A stretch of DNA of 22,794 nucleotides from a virus. The position numbers and the translations under genes were made by a program. The notes under the pieces are model-generated. The model searched no databases and was not told where the DNA came from. It was given only the letters and a program-made list of their open reading frames with translations. Positions 7,773-15,186 of the stretch are shown one piece after another. Numbering within the stretch: position 1 is the stretch's first letter; each line of letters opens with the position of its first letter. The stretch lies in the IMG/VR virus record IMGVR_UViG_3300025876_000119, positions 1-22,794 of that record. One strand, written 5' to 3'.

Positions 7773-9043
7773 TAGGCTGAGATAACCCTATATGTAATCT
7801 CTAACACCGCATCGCCATCGGCGGTAGGAGCGGTGTTGGCACCAGATATCATCCTCAACTGAAGAGGTTGGTTTGGCGCAAGATTACCCATGGACACTTT
7901 ATCCAAACTAACGAACTGGTCAACGGGGGCGTTCATGACAGCATCGGTCACTGTATACTGCGCGTTGTTTACGCCAGTAAATAAACCCAAGTCACCAATA
8001 AAATTGTATCCCACCGTACCAAAATTGTAACTTATAGCAGCGCCAATAACCTGAATGGCTGCCCCCGCTCCGGGAGCAGGAATAATCTCTGGACCAACAG
8101 CCGATGTTAAGGACAGGAGCGCAGAGTTGGACACAAAAACACGGGTGGCTAAGACAGGCTGGTCGACCCATACAACACCCGGTAGGGTGGGGTCGGAAAT
8201 AAGCATTTGACCTTTAGTTCCGGTTTGGTCGTAGTAGTCTTTAATCTGACCACCTAGTTCCAGCTCGCCACTCAGCCTTAAAATGTTACCAGTTCCTAAC
8301 TGCGACCAGTCTGCATCCTGAACATATAGACCTCCCTGCGTAGCTGTAAAGGCTGTTCCCGAGCCCGTAAGCACGATGTTTGACGCAGCAGAATTACCCG
8401 TCGTAAGCACCGACTGCAAGTCTTGGTTGGGCTGGCCGTCGCCATTGCTGGCTGAGGTAATCCGCCCCTGCTGGTCGACGGTGATGTTTGCGTTGGTGTA
8501 CGAGGCGGGAGTTACAGTGGTGTCCGCAAGGTTGATGGTACCCGTGGTCGTAATAGGTCCACCGTCGAGGCCCGTGCCCGTGTCTACCTGCGTAATGCCG
8601 CCGCCGCCGCCGCCGCCGGTAGAGGCAATGACGAGCTCGTTAGTTGCGCCCGGAGTAATAGTAACGTTAGCCCCCGGACTAAGAGTGACGGCCCCGTCAA
8701 TACCATTGACCGAAGTAACCGGAGTGTTGGTAGATGCCGAAACAACCCTTCCGTATTGGTCGACAGTAACATTGGCGTGCTGGTATGTGCCTTGAACGCC
8801 GGAGACGGTGTCCAACGAAACGCCCACATTGCCTGTAGTAGGGCTGGTACTGATAGGCCCCAGTCCGTTTACAGAGTTGACAACATTAGTATTCGCCGGA
8901 TTGGTGGCAAAGTCAGCAATATCCTGAACGCGAAGTTGCTTGGTCTCTTTATCTACGGTCTGCGAGTCTGTCCCAATAGCCGTATCCGCTCCGTTTAGTG
9001 GAGCCGATTTAACGGGGTAGCTCGCGCTATTAATCTTAGCCAT
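7772..9043 (-). CDS. Tail fibre / virion appendage protein
   Basis: A 423-aa fibre-like protein, low in Cys and rich in Thr, Gly, Asn and Val. The N-terminus MAKINSASYPVKSAPLNGAD plus DKETKQLRVQDIADF looks like a virion-attachment segment. Two copies of a fibre motif follow, HANVTVDQYGRVVSAS (residues 89-104) and NANITVDQQGRITSAS (184-199), typical of repetitive trimeric fibre shafts. A hinge of seven Gly (143-149) separates them. The last 120 residues (PEIIPAPGAGAAIQV at 318-332, then TADGDAVLEITYRV at 407-420) match the C-terminal module of the proteins at 17418-19035. The ATG at 9043 is preferred over one 26 codons earlier, because the longer form adds a spurious hydrophobic leader and overlaps the 54-aa membrane gene; the upstream stop then lies 1 bp away. 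Confidence 0.82.
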   Translation of the reverse strand: MAKINSASYPVKSAPLNGADTAIGTDSQTVDKETKQLRVQDIADFATNPANTNVVNSVNGLGPISTSPTTGNVGVSLDTVSGVQGTYQHANVTVDQYGRVVSASTNTPVTSVNGIDGAVTLSPGANVTITPGATNELVIASTGGGGGGGITQVDTGTGLDGGPITTTGTINLADTTVTPASYTNANITVDQQGRITSASNGDGQPNQDLQSVLTTGNSAASNIVLTGSGTAFTATQGGLYVQDADWSQLGTGNILRLSGELELGGQIKDYYDQTGTKGQMLISDPTLPGVVWVDQPVLATRVFVSNSALLSLTSAVGPEIIPAPGAGAAIQVIGAAISYNFGTVGYNFIGDLGLFTGVNNAQYTVTDAVMNAPVDQFVSLDKVSMGNLAPNQPLQLRMISGANTAPTADGDAVLEITYRVISA

Positions 9044-9044
9044 A

Positions 9045-9209
9045 TTACTTCTTCTTACGGCGGTCGCCAGTAATAGCAGTAATAAGGATATCGAGATAAC
9101 CAAATACAGCATTGTCAGCATCCGTTGGAGTTAAATTCACGACGACCTTGATAAGCGCCATGATGGCGATGGTAAGGGGAACCCAGTTCTCTGCAATGAA
9201 ATCAATCAT
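9045..9209 (-). CDS. Small membrane protein, holin candidate
   Basis: A 54-aa gene that fills the gap between the lysis peptidase and the fibre gene. It begins MIDFIAENWVPLTIAIMALI and ends GDRRKKK. One clear transmembrane helix spans about residues 9-27 (WVPLTIAIMALIKVVVNL), a second weakly hydrophobic segment lies near 36-47 (FGYLDILITAIT), and the tail is strongly basic. A short N-terminal membrane segment, possible second segment and Lys/Arg tail are common in holins. It follows an M15 endolysin by 18 bp. No sequence motif proves holin activity; it could be a virion or accessory membrane peptide. The fibre-gene ATG follows its stop by 1 bp, supporting translational coupling. Confidence 0.6.
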   Translation of the reverse strand: MIDFIAENWVPLTIAIMALIKVVVNLTPTDADNAVFGYLDILITAITGDRRKKK

Positions 9210-9227
9210 AGAACCAAGGTACACAAT

Positions 9228-9581
9228 TCAATACAACCAAGTGCAGTTACCCGCCTTGCTCGGGTCGCAGTCCACATGGATGAAATTCTGCCCTATGCCA
9301 ATGCGATTGAATCCGGCTTCGATGAGGCCCTTCAAGACAAAGAACCTACGGTTGGAACTGTCGGTACGGATATCACTGGCCCAGCCCGTAAGGTGGCTGC
9401 TTCCCGGGACTCCCCCTACCTCAGCATTATGTTCTGGCGTCCGGAAGCCAGAGTTGATAACATAGGGTACGTTGCTGTACCCGCGAGCCAAGTCCAGCTT
9501 CTCCAAGAAGATGGGCTCCATCTCATGACCCGAGCCGGGGAGGTCGGGACTGTCGAACTCGGAGTAGGTGAAGTACTTCAT
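9228..9581 (-). CDS. M15 family peptidoglycan peptidase (endolysin)
   Basis: A 117-aa zinc peptidase of the M15 (VanY/D-Ala-D-Ala carboxypeptidase, L-Ala-D-Glu endopeptidase) type that cuts peptide cross-links of host peptidoglycan. Motifs are SGFRTPEHN at residues 44-52, the metal site SSHLTGWASD at 61-70 (H63 and D70 as zinc ligands) and FIHVD at 100-104 (H102 third ligand), with the standard spacing. The domain is complete and minimal, with no cell-wall-binding module or signal peptide, so export would need a holin. It starts inside the stop of the upstream coiled-coil membrane gene (ATGA) and is followed by a small membrane gene, making a compact lysis cassette. Virion-associated wall digestion during entry is possible because fibre genes surround it. 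Confidence 0.93.
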   Translation of the reverse strand: MKYFTYSEFDSPDLPGSGHEMEPIFLEKLDLARGYSNVPYVINSGFRTPEHNAEVGGVPGSSHLTGWASDIRTDSSNRRFFVLKGLIEAGFNRIGIGQNFIHVDCDPSKAGNCTWLY

Positions 9582-9781
9582 CTTTGACGGGCTACAAGAA
9601 TTTTGAGTTCATCGACAGCATCGACGAGCTTTTCCAGCATAGCCATAATCTGCAACTCTTGCTTCTCCAGCATAGCGATACGGCCCTTCAACTTTCCGAC
9701 CTCGGTTTGCATCTTGAAGTAAATCCCGACAAGCGCCGCTGCGACAGTGAGGATTTCGAATAGGGTAATGGTGCTGGACAT
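9578..9781 (-). CDS. Small membrane-anchored coiled-coil protein (holin/spanin-like)
   Basis: A 67-aa protein starting MSSTITLFEILTVAAALVGI. One transmembrane helix spans residues 6-24, then a heptad-like amphipathic helix runs to the end (TEVGKLKGRIAMLEKQELQI and LEKLVDAVDELKIL). This TM-plus-coiled-coil plan resembles XhlA/BhlA-type holin accessories and inner-membrane spanins. Its stop overlaps the M15 peptidase start as ATGA, the strongest sign that it belongs to the lysis cassette. The ATG at 9781 is chosen over one at 9817, because the twelve extra residues there (MDLLGRSSIRGD) are not membrane-like and overlap another small ORF; GAGG also lies a few bases before the ATG. Exact role unproven. 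Confidence 0.68.
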   Translation of the reverse strand: MSSTITLFEILTVAAALVGIYFKMQTEVGKLKGRIAMLEKQELQIMAMLEKLVDAVDELKILVARQR

Positions 9782-9861
9782 ATCGCCTCGTATACTGGAC
9801 CGTCCCAGTAAATCCAATACTGGTCGTGTTCGTTGGTCTTGTAAATATACTTCAGCTCCAT
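9688..9861 (-). CDS. Possible small overlapping ORF
   Basis: A 57-codon frame beginning MELKYIYKTNEHDQYWIYWD. The first 27 residues look protein-like (aromatic, charged, no bias) and occupy the otherwise empty 9782-9861 stretch. The remaining 30 residues overlap the coiled-coil membrane gene in another frame and look like out-of-frame translation (Ser/Arg-rich). Either this is a real short gene with a long overlap, or a remnant whose original end was lost when the lysis gene took its present position. Weakly supported. Confidence 0.3.
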   Translation of the reverse strand: MELKYIYKTNEHDQYWIYWDGPVYEAICPAPLPYSKSSLSQRRLSGFTSRCKPRSES

Positions 9862-9873
9862 TTTACGAGGGGG

Positions 9874-10137
9874 TTAAGGCTCCAAGTCGTTACAACTCCA
9901 TTCATTTGGGTTTGCAGGCCACTCAAGCCGATGTTCACACGTCCAATACCACCCCTGCTCTCCAACTAAAGCGTCAACCGCATTGGCAAATTCTTCCTCA
10001 TTATCATATTCGGAAACCGTATAGCTAGAACTAGTGGTAACCGTATCTCCCACTGGGTTTGCTGAATAAATAAACCCTAAGTGATTAGGAACGCCTTCTA
10101 AAATAAAAAAAGGCTTGGTAGAAATAAAGTGACTCAT
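9874..10137 (-). CDS. Hypothetical protein, 87 aa
   Basis: The function is not recognised. The start at 10137 (MSHFISTKPFFILEGVPNHL) is chosen because the ATG forms an ATGA overlap with the stop of the upstream BspA-like gene; a start nine codons earlier would overlap by 31 bp. The protein is acidic, with an aromatic C-terminal part (GEQGWYWTCEHRLEWPANPN) containing several Trp and two Cys, and a helix-like central segment EEEFANAVDALV. The N-terminal strand pattern and the position after a large adhesin-like gene suggest a small accessory of that appendage, for example a fibre chaperone or tip protein. That is inference from neighbourhood only. Confidence 0.65.
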   Translation of the reverse strand: MSHFISTKPFFILEGVPNHLGFIYSANPVGDTVTTSSSYTVSEYDNEEEFANAVDALVGEQGWYWTCEHRLEWPANPNEWSCNDLEP

Positions 10138-11759
10138 ACAAATGATGTTCCTGAAAAAGCCCAACCGACGCCCCCGTCGACACTATAAGCGTCGGAAACA
10201 ACAGTAAATATATCGTCGCTTAAATCCAACTCTGTATCACTAACTACAGTGGTTACCTCTGCAAACGTACCAGCAGTAGTGTTCTCAACAAAGCATCCCG
10301 AAACAACCGTGGCCGTAAACGTTGCTGAACTATCAATAAGTTTATTTGAAACAACACTGTCATTTGTACCCGACGCCCTATTTGTTGGGTCAGGTGTTCC
10401 AGTAGCCTTTAACCACGCACCGTAAGTGGCCTGACCATCATACCCCTCCACACCAATCGTAGCAGACTTATCAAAAACTGTTGTGCCTAAAACAGCCGTT
10501 GCACTAACACCAACTGCGGGGTTGTTACCCATTATTCCCACCAAAGTTTTAGCCTTGTTAGACAACGAGATGGTGGTGTTGTTTAAAAAATTATTCGCAG
10601 AAAAAGCACTCGACATATTCCAGTTTTCAAGACTATGGTCAAAAGGACAGTTGAAAAACGTGGCAGAAAACAGAATCCCAGAAGAAGTGTTCCAGCTGTT
10701 GAGATTATGGGTCATACCCGAATTTTGAAACATACTGGTAAAAGTTTTGTTGAAGCTCACGTTCCAACCAGAAAGGTCTTGGTCAAATGAGGTGCAGTTC
10801 TCAAATATGCCATGAAGCCCCGTCGCATTTGACGCAGCATTACCCGTACCAGTCACATCCCAACTAGAAAGGTCTTGGTTAAATGAGGTGCAGCCATCAA
10901 ACATCTCTCTGAAATTAGACACATTGCTCACGACCCAACTAGAAATGTCTTGGTCAAATGAGGTGCAGTTCTCAAACATAGCACGGCATTCTTCAGCACT
11001 ACTCATATCCCAACTGGAAATGTCTTGGTTAAATGAGGTGCAGCCCTGAAACACATATTGGAACACAACCACATTACTTACGTCCCAACCGCTGATGTCC
11101 ACATTAAAAAGGGGGCATATCGCGAAAAACCCTTGTATATCTGTTGCTGAAGAGTCAATCAGGTTTTCACAACCAATCCCTGTAAATGAGTCACAAAAAA
11201 CAAAGGGAAAATAGTATTCTCCGGCAGGAGGGGGCGAAAGATTAGCAGGGCCGTATTCCGTGAAGTCACTATCAAGAGACCTCCAGTCCCAAAAGGGCGC
11301 GTTCCAGAAGTTATTAGTAAAGTTTACTGGTGGATACCTACGAACTGTAGTTACATTACCTAAGTCAGTTCGGAATCCCATGCCGTTAAAAGAAGAACCC
11401 CACGCATCAATAGATGTTGGCGGGTTGTCGAAATTGGAGCCGTAAACCGTATCTAATCCTACCTCTGTAGAAGAAACGACCCTGACCTTGTATGTCCCTG
11501 TAGCAGAGTAGGTATGGCTCGCAACAACGCCAAAGGACAAAGCGTCGGTGCTACCGTCTCCCCAAAAAATAGTACCGTTGATACCATCATCGGTTAACTT
11601 CTTTAATGGCAAAAGGAATGAAACGGCAGCGTCAGAAATTGAGATGGTCATCTCAAAGTCTTGACTCGTTCCACTAATGGAATAAGCGTATTCAGATTCG
11701 CTAGAAGAAACTTTACTTGAATCTGAAAAAACAACCCCGGAGAATTTACCTATAGCCAT
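10134..11759 (-). CDS. BspA-like (DUF285) repeat adhesin / tail fibre
   Basis: A 541-aa appendage protein. Residues 60-98 form a PKD-like beta sandwich (FWGDGSTDALSFG, HTYSATGTYKVRV). Residues about 205-395 carry roughly seven copies of the BspA/DUF285 leucine-rich-type repeat, each about 25 aa, with the core CTSFNQDISSWDVSNV and a conserved Trp (W225, W250, W275, W300, W332, W356, W380). The C-terminal part (about 470-527: NKLIDSSATFTATVVSGCF, DTELDLSDDIF) is a beta module that also resembles part of the 15187-15666 product. BspA repeats are known in surface adhesins of Bacteroidota and other bacteria, so a host-binding fibre is likely. No signal peptide is present, consistent with a virion protein. 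It is joined by TAATG to the gene before and ATGA to the gene after. Confidence 0.85.
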   Translation of the reverse strand: MAIGKFSGVVFSDSSKVSSSESEYAYSISGTSQDFEMTISISDAAVSFLLPLKKLTDDGINGTIFWGDGSTDALSFGVVASHTYSATGTYKVRVVSSTEVGLDTVYGSNFDNPPTSIDAWGSSFNGMGFRTDLGNVTTVRRYPPVNFTNNFWNAPFWDWRSLDSDFTEYGPANLSPPPAGEYYFPFVFCDSFTGIGCENLIDSSATDIQGFFAICPLFNVDISGWDVSNVVVFQYVFQGCTSFNQDISSWDMSSAEECRAMFENCTSFDQDISSWVVSNVSNFREMFDGCTSFNQDLSSWDVTGTGNAASNATGLHGIFENCTSFDQDLSGWNVSFNKTFTSMFQNSGMTHNLNSWNTSSGILFSATFFNCPFDHSLENWNMSSAFSANNFLNNTTISLSNKAKTLVGIMGNNPAVGVSATAVLGTTVFDKSATIGVEGYDGQATYGAWLKATGTPDPTNRASGTNDSVVSNKLIDSSATFTATVVSGCFVENTTAGTFAEVTTVVSDTELDLSDDIFTVVSDAYSVDGGVGWAFSGTSFV

Positions 11760-12322
11760 TATGCAATCTCTAACCAGTCTTTACTAGGGTCGAAATAAAT
11801 TTTGTCTGAAGACAACTTGTACCCCAAAACCCTTACAATCTGTGTGAAGCCAGTAGGAGCCGACGCAGATAATCCACCGTTGGTAGTGTCCAAATAAAGG
11901 GGGGCCCCTACAGAGCCGGGGACAGAGGCCAATTGAATAATCCCGCTAACCAACACATTGGGTGCAGAAGCGGTGTCAGTAGAAATACCCAATAGGCCGC
12001 TGGCGGTGGCATCCGAGCTCGCGTTAGCCGTGCCCCACTCAGAGCCGTCCCACATATACACGGTGCCCGCCGTAAGGCCGAGGGTACCAATGCTCAGTAC
12101 CGTGCCCTCGTGGTCGCCAGTGCCAGAATACGGGGTGGACCGGACAATAAGGGAAAGGTCCTCGCCCTCGGTTTGACCGCCGCCGCCGCCGCCGACACTG
12201 TCGATGATATCCTGCATGGTGTAAATCTCACGCAAGCCGTCGGCCTGCGAAGAGCCGCGCTCCACCGTAGGGGTGTTCGCGTTGAGCGTGTGGAACTTTT
12301 GTCCTAAAGGTATCTGTGCCAT
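11759..12322 (-). CDS. Appendage protein with shared N-terminal attachment module
   Basis: A 187-aa protein. Residues 1-39 (MAQIPLGQKFHTLNANTPTV, then ERGSSQADGLREIYTMQDI) are the same module that starts the four proteins at 16789-19035: IPxGxKFH, a T..(R)GS motif, LRxxYTxxDI. A six-Gly hinge follows (residues 44-49), then a Gly/Ser/Thr-rich beta region (TAGTVYMWDGSEW, ASDATASGLLGISTDTA) like repetitive phage fibre or tip domains with a bound-ligand loop. The shared N-terminus probably docks on a common virion site and the C-terminus gives the variable part. This is the most divergent and most distant copy of the family. Coupled by TAATG on both sides. Confidence 0.75.
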   Translation of the reverse strand: MAQIPLGQKFHTLNANTPTVERGSSQADGLREIYTMQDIIDSVGGGGGGQTEGEDLSLIVRSTPYSGTGDHEGTVLSIGTLGLTAGTVYMWDGSEWGTANASSDATASGLLGISTDTASAPNVLVSGIIQLASVPGSVGAPLYLDTTNGGLSASAPTGFTQIVRVLGYKLSSDKIYFDPSKDWLEIA

Positions 12323-12735
12323 TATTCTTCTGGTGCGTTAGGGTCGGGCCAGCCCTCGGCGATAGCCTCGGCTTCGGTGAGCTGGACAGAGCTGGGTGGG
12401 ATGAGGTTTTCGAAAGGTACGTATCCTCCTTTATTTGCTTCGACGTACAAGCTTAGTAGCTCCTTCTCTTCGTCGCTGACATTAGGTAGGATAGCAAGCA
12501 ATTCCGTCAAGTCCACTTCAGGACTGATGTATACCTGCTCCGTAGTCTCACCTACGATAGCAGCCATATCGTCGCTAGGACGAATCGAGATGGGGAACAA
12601 CTGCCGGGTAATATCGTTCGGGCTTTGGATGCTCGCAGGGCGATACAAATTCCAACACTGCTCGTCAATAGCAATCGCGTGTTCGTTGCTTGTCGAACCT
12701 TCCATAGGCTCGACGGGGAGATAAACTATGCTCAT
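12322..12735 (-). CDS. Hypothetical structural-region protein, 137 aa
   Basis: Not recognised. An acidic protein (MSIVYLPVEPMEGSTSNEHA at the start, ending EGWPDPNAPEE). The N-terminal half looks beta-rich; the C-terminal half has a helix DLTELLAILPNVSDEEKELL and ends Pro/Glu-rich. It overlaps the 817-aa gene by ATGA and the next appendage gene by TAATG, so it is co-translated with virion surface genes. There is no membrane segment, signal peptide or enzyme motif. It could be an assembly chaperone for the preceding large appendage protein, since such small acidic proteins often follow fibre genes; that is inference only. Confidence 0.6.
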   Translation of the reverse strand: MSIVYLPVEPMEGSTSNEHAIAIDEQCWNLYRPASIQSPNDITRQLFPISIRPSDDMAAIVGETTEQVYISPEVDLTELLAILPNVSDEEKELLSLYVEANKGGYVPFENLIPPSSVQLTEAEAIAEGWPDPNAPEE

Positions 12736-15185
12736 GGTATTTGGTAGTAAGTCATGATGTCATCCTCGATGGCGGTGCGGCTGCTGGATTTTTCGCTCTC
12801 GTAAAGTATGACCTCTTGAATTGGGTCATTAAAAGCATAGGTATTACTGTTTAAACCGCGACCAATTGTATCTATATACCAATTACCGACGGTGCCGCTA
12901 AACTTGCTCGTTCCGTTTAAATGGAAAGTATATGCACCACTGTTGCCATTCATGAAACCTAAATACTGAGTGCCATTACTCAACCCACTTGCGAAAATTA
13001 CTTGTCCTGATGTAGTATTTATACGAATACGATTTGCGCTGTAATGTTGCCACCAAGTCGTAGGTCCGCCACCTAACGGCATCTTTAAGGAGCTTACTGA
13101 GGTGTCATATACACTCACGAGTATTTGACAAACAGAGTTTGTAACCGCCGTAGACGTTAACGACAGGTAGTCGTTGCTACCATCAAACTGCACCGCAGGC
13201 CTACCGTTCTCAGTAAGAACCGCAGCCCCGTTGTATATCTGCGGCTGTGCGCCCGGAGTAATCTGCGTAGCGTGTCTTTGATTTCCTGACTGGTCGTACC
13301 AAGCCGAGACCGTGAGAGCGTCACTCCCTCCAAATGCTACAATGGCAGCTTCATCTAAGTCTCCGTTTACAAACCCAATGTCCTGTTCATCAAACGGGGC
13401 TACAGCCCTACGCACACGCATACTGACCGTAGCGTTATTGTTTAGCTGACGAACTGAATAAGCCGTACTAGCATTAGGATAGTCAAACAAGAACCCACTC
13501 GTAGGAGCGTCAGGGTTGTACATCGTATACACATCGTAATACGTGTTGATGTTCGTCTCGATACCGGTGCGGTTGCTGGATTGGTCAGTGTCATAAATGA
13601 CTACCTCGTGCATTGACCAGCACCGTTGGTCAGCAGTTGCACTATAGCCCAGCGTTACGTTTGTCCAATTACTACTGTCCTGATTGACTGTAAAAAGTGA
13701 TTGGGTACCAATGTCTGTGTACAATGCATCTCGAGTAGTGAAGCTGTAACTGCTACCGTTTCTAAATGCCGTTAGTGTGCCTGCATTGCTGTTTACGCCT
13801 GTGCTAACGCTGCCGCTTTGCATTGTACCTAAGTAACCGCTGCCACTACGCGCGAAAAATAGTTTTGTGTTGTTGCTCAAGTTGCCAGCTGCGCTGAAAA
13901 TCCAATTGTCTGAACCAAAACTTAAACCCGTTTCGAGCAAGCCGTATTTAATATAAGGCTTCCCGTTCTCGGTAATGACCGCCGTGCCGTTGTATATCTG
14001 CGGCTGAGAGTTTGGAGTAATCTGCGTAGCGTGTCTTGACTGTCCGCTTTGGTCATACCAAGCCGAGACCACAAGCACATCTGAACCCCCGAACGCGACG
14101 ATAGCCGCCTCGTCTAAGTCGCCGCCCGCAGTAAAGCCGATGTCTTTTTCGTCGAACGGAGCAACAGCCCTACGCACACGCATACACTTGATAGCTGTAT
14201 TGCTCAACTGACGCACACTATAAGCCGCAGCGGCGCCGGGGTAGTCAGCTAAGAACCCGCTCGTGTAATCGGGGAAGTTGCCAATCTGGTAGAAGTTGTT
14301 GATGTTGCTCGTAAGAACATCACGCACACCAGAAGTCTGGATAGACTTGTAGATGAACAGCTCCTTGATATATCCTATATACCTTCCCTTAGGGTCGTCA
14401 CCAACCTGCGTCTTAGCCATCGCAGAGATATAATGGCTCAAAGAACCTATGTTGGCAGCGGAACTGGCTGTAGCAATTAGAGTATTGTTAATAAGGACGT
14501 TCTTTGTAGGTCCAGCAGTCGTATTGTAGACGTGCTGCATATACATATTCGGGAAGCCTATGCCTAAAAGGGCTGGCCTAGTGTTGCTTCCAAATCCCTC
14601 ATACACATTGCCGTTAGGATAGCTAATAGGCTGGTGATAATTGAAGTTGTAAGGGATGCTGGTAACATACAGCGGAGTGCCAGAGTTTGTCGTGGCTGCG
14701 GTACTGACCTGAAAAGACTCATAACCAGAAGCAGCACCAAGGTTGCTGAACCGAAGGGTTGGATAGTCAGTAGGGTTGACAAAGTCCAAGGCCGGCTCGA
14801 TACCGTCTGTGATGATAGACGAACCGCTATAAATGATGGCTCGGGTAAGTGTTCCCGTAGTGTCATTTATAGTAGATATGGCATGGTTAGCACCCGGCAT
14901 CTGGTCGTACCACGTTTGTACCTCCAAGACACTGCCCCCAGAAAAAGCTGCCAGCTCAGTAGCACTGATGCGACCATTGCTATCGAAACCAATATCTTGG
15001 GTAGCCCCGTCGCTAACACGGTACGCCTCAATACATGGCCCGGTATAGCTAGTGCTGACCAGACGGACTGAATACGCCACGTCCGCAGGATACGCGTCCA
15101 TAGGCGGCGTGTACGGAGGGGTGGGCCCCGGGCCCCCGCCTACGCCCTGACGGGCGCCGACAGCGTTTTGGATGGCAATCCACAT
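12732..15185 (-). CDS. Triplicated lectin/LamG-like appendage protein
   Basis: An 817-aa protein of three tandem units at about residues 30-300, 308-550 and 562-817. Each unit opens with (D)YP..AYSVR.L, then RxRRA or a variant, DIGF, a run ending WYDQ, and closes with a sandwich-like domain ending in I..NIN.YY. The opening segment resembles the head of arabinofuranosidase-B-like/LamG-type domains (AYS.R.L, RVRR, DIGF, WYDQSGN..HA). The closing parts look like concanavalin-type carbohydrate-binding folds. Units 2 and 3 are nearly identical over about 100 residues (APFDEKDIGF against APFDEQDIGF; EAAIVAFGGSD in both), unit 1 is diverged. A short Pro-rich leader (GGGPGPTPPYTPPMD) precedes them. 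It is likely a glycan-binding or glycan-cleaving tail spike; no catalytic residues can be assigned by eye. Confidence 0.78.
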   Translation of the reverse strand: MWIAIQNAVGARQGVGGGPGPTPPYTPPMDAYPADVAYSVRLVSTSYTGPCIEAYRVSDGATQDIGFDSNGRISATELAAFSGGSVLEVQTWYDQMPGANHAISTINDTTGTLTRAIIYSGSSIITDGIEPALDFVNPTDYPTLRFSNLGAASGYESFQVSTAATTNSGTPLYVTSIPYNFNYHQPISYPNGNVYEGFGSNTRPALLGIGFPNMYMQHVYNTTAGPTKNVLINNTLIATASSAANIGSLSHYISAMAKTQVGDDPKGRYIGYIKELFIYKSIQTSGVRDVLTSNINNFYQIGNFPDYTSGFLADYPGAAAAYSVRQLSNTAIKCMRVRRAVAPFDEKDIGFTAGGDLDEAAIVAFGGSDVLVVSAWYDQSGQSRHATQITPNSQPQIYNGTAVITENGKPYIKYGLLETGLSFGSDNWIFSAAGNLSNNTKLFFARSGSGYLGTMQSGSVSTGVNSNAGTLTAFRNGSSYSFTTRDALYTDIGTQSLFTVNQDSSNWTNVTLGYSATADQRCWSMHEVVIYDTDQSSNRTGIETNINTYYDVYTMYNPDAPTSGFLFDYPNASTAYSVRQLNNNATVSMRVRRAVAPFDEQDIGFVNGDLDEAAIVAFGGSDALTVSAWYDQSGNQRHATQITPGAQPQIYNGAAVLTENGRPAVQFDGSNDYLSLTSTAVTNSVCQILVSVYDTSVSSLKMPLGGGPTTWWQHYSANRIRINTTSGQVIFASGLSNGTQYLGFMNGNSGAYTFHLNGTSKFSGTVGNWYIDTIGRGLNSNTYAFNDPIQEVILYESEKSSSRTAIEDDIMTYYQIP
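13204..14270 (-). repeat. Internal DNA duplication encoding units 2 and 3 of the 817-aa protein
   Basis: Two stretches about 769 bp apart (13204-13500 and 13973-14270) match at the nucleotide level. For example CCGTTGTATATCTGCGGCTG occurs in both, as does GCCCTACGCACACGCATAC. They encode the YSVR...WYDQ...ENG segments of units 2 and 3. The following sandwich domains no longer match in DNA, so the similarity is confined to the head of each unit, as expected from recent duplication or gene conversion of that part. Confidence 0.8.
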
Positions 15186-15186
15186 G

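Noticed and set aside
7772-9121. A longer fibre protein with a hydrophobic leader starting at 9121
   Set aside because: The leader is an out-of-frame reading of the 54-aa membrane gene at 9045-9209; the fibre N-terminus MAKINSASYP at 9043 fits better and couples to that gene's stop.
10973-10980. TATGTTTG on the minus strand as a TAnnTTTG promoter box
   Set aside because: It lies deep inside the BspA-like coding repeats with no TTG at 17-23 bp; chance match.
10700-11100. CRISPR-like periodic DNA repeats
   Set aside because: The period of about 75 bp comes from coding for DUF285 protein repeats; there are no identical direct repeats with unique spacers and no cas genes.
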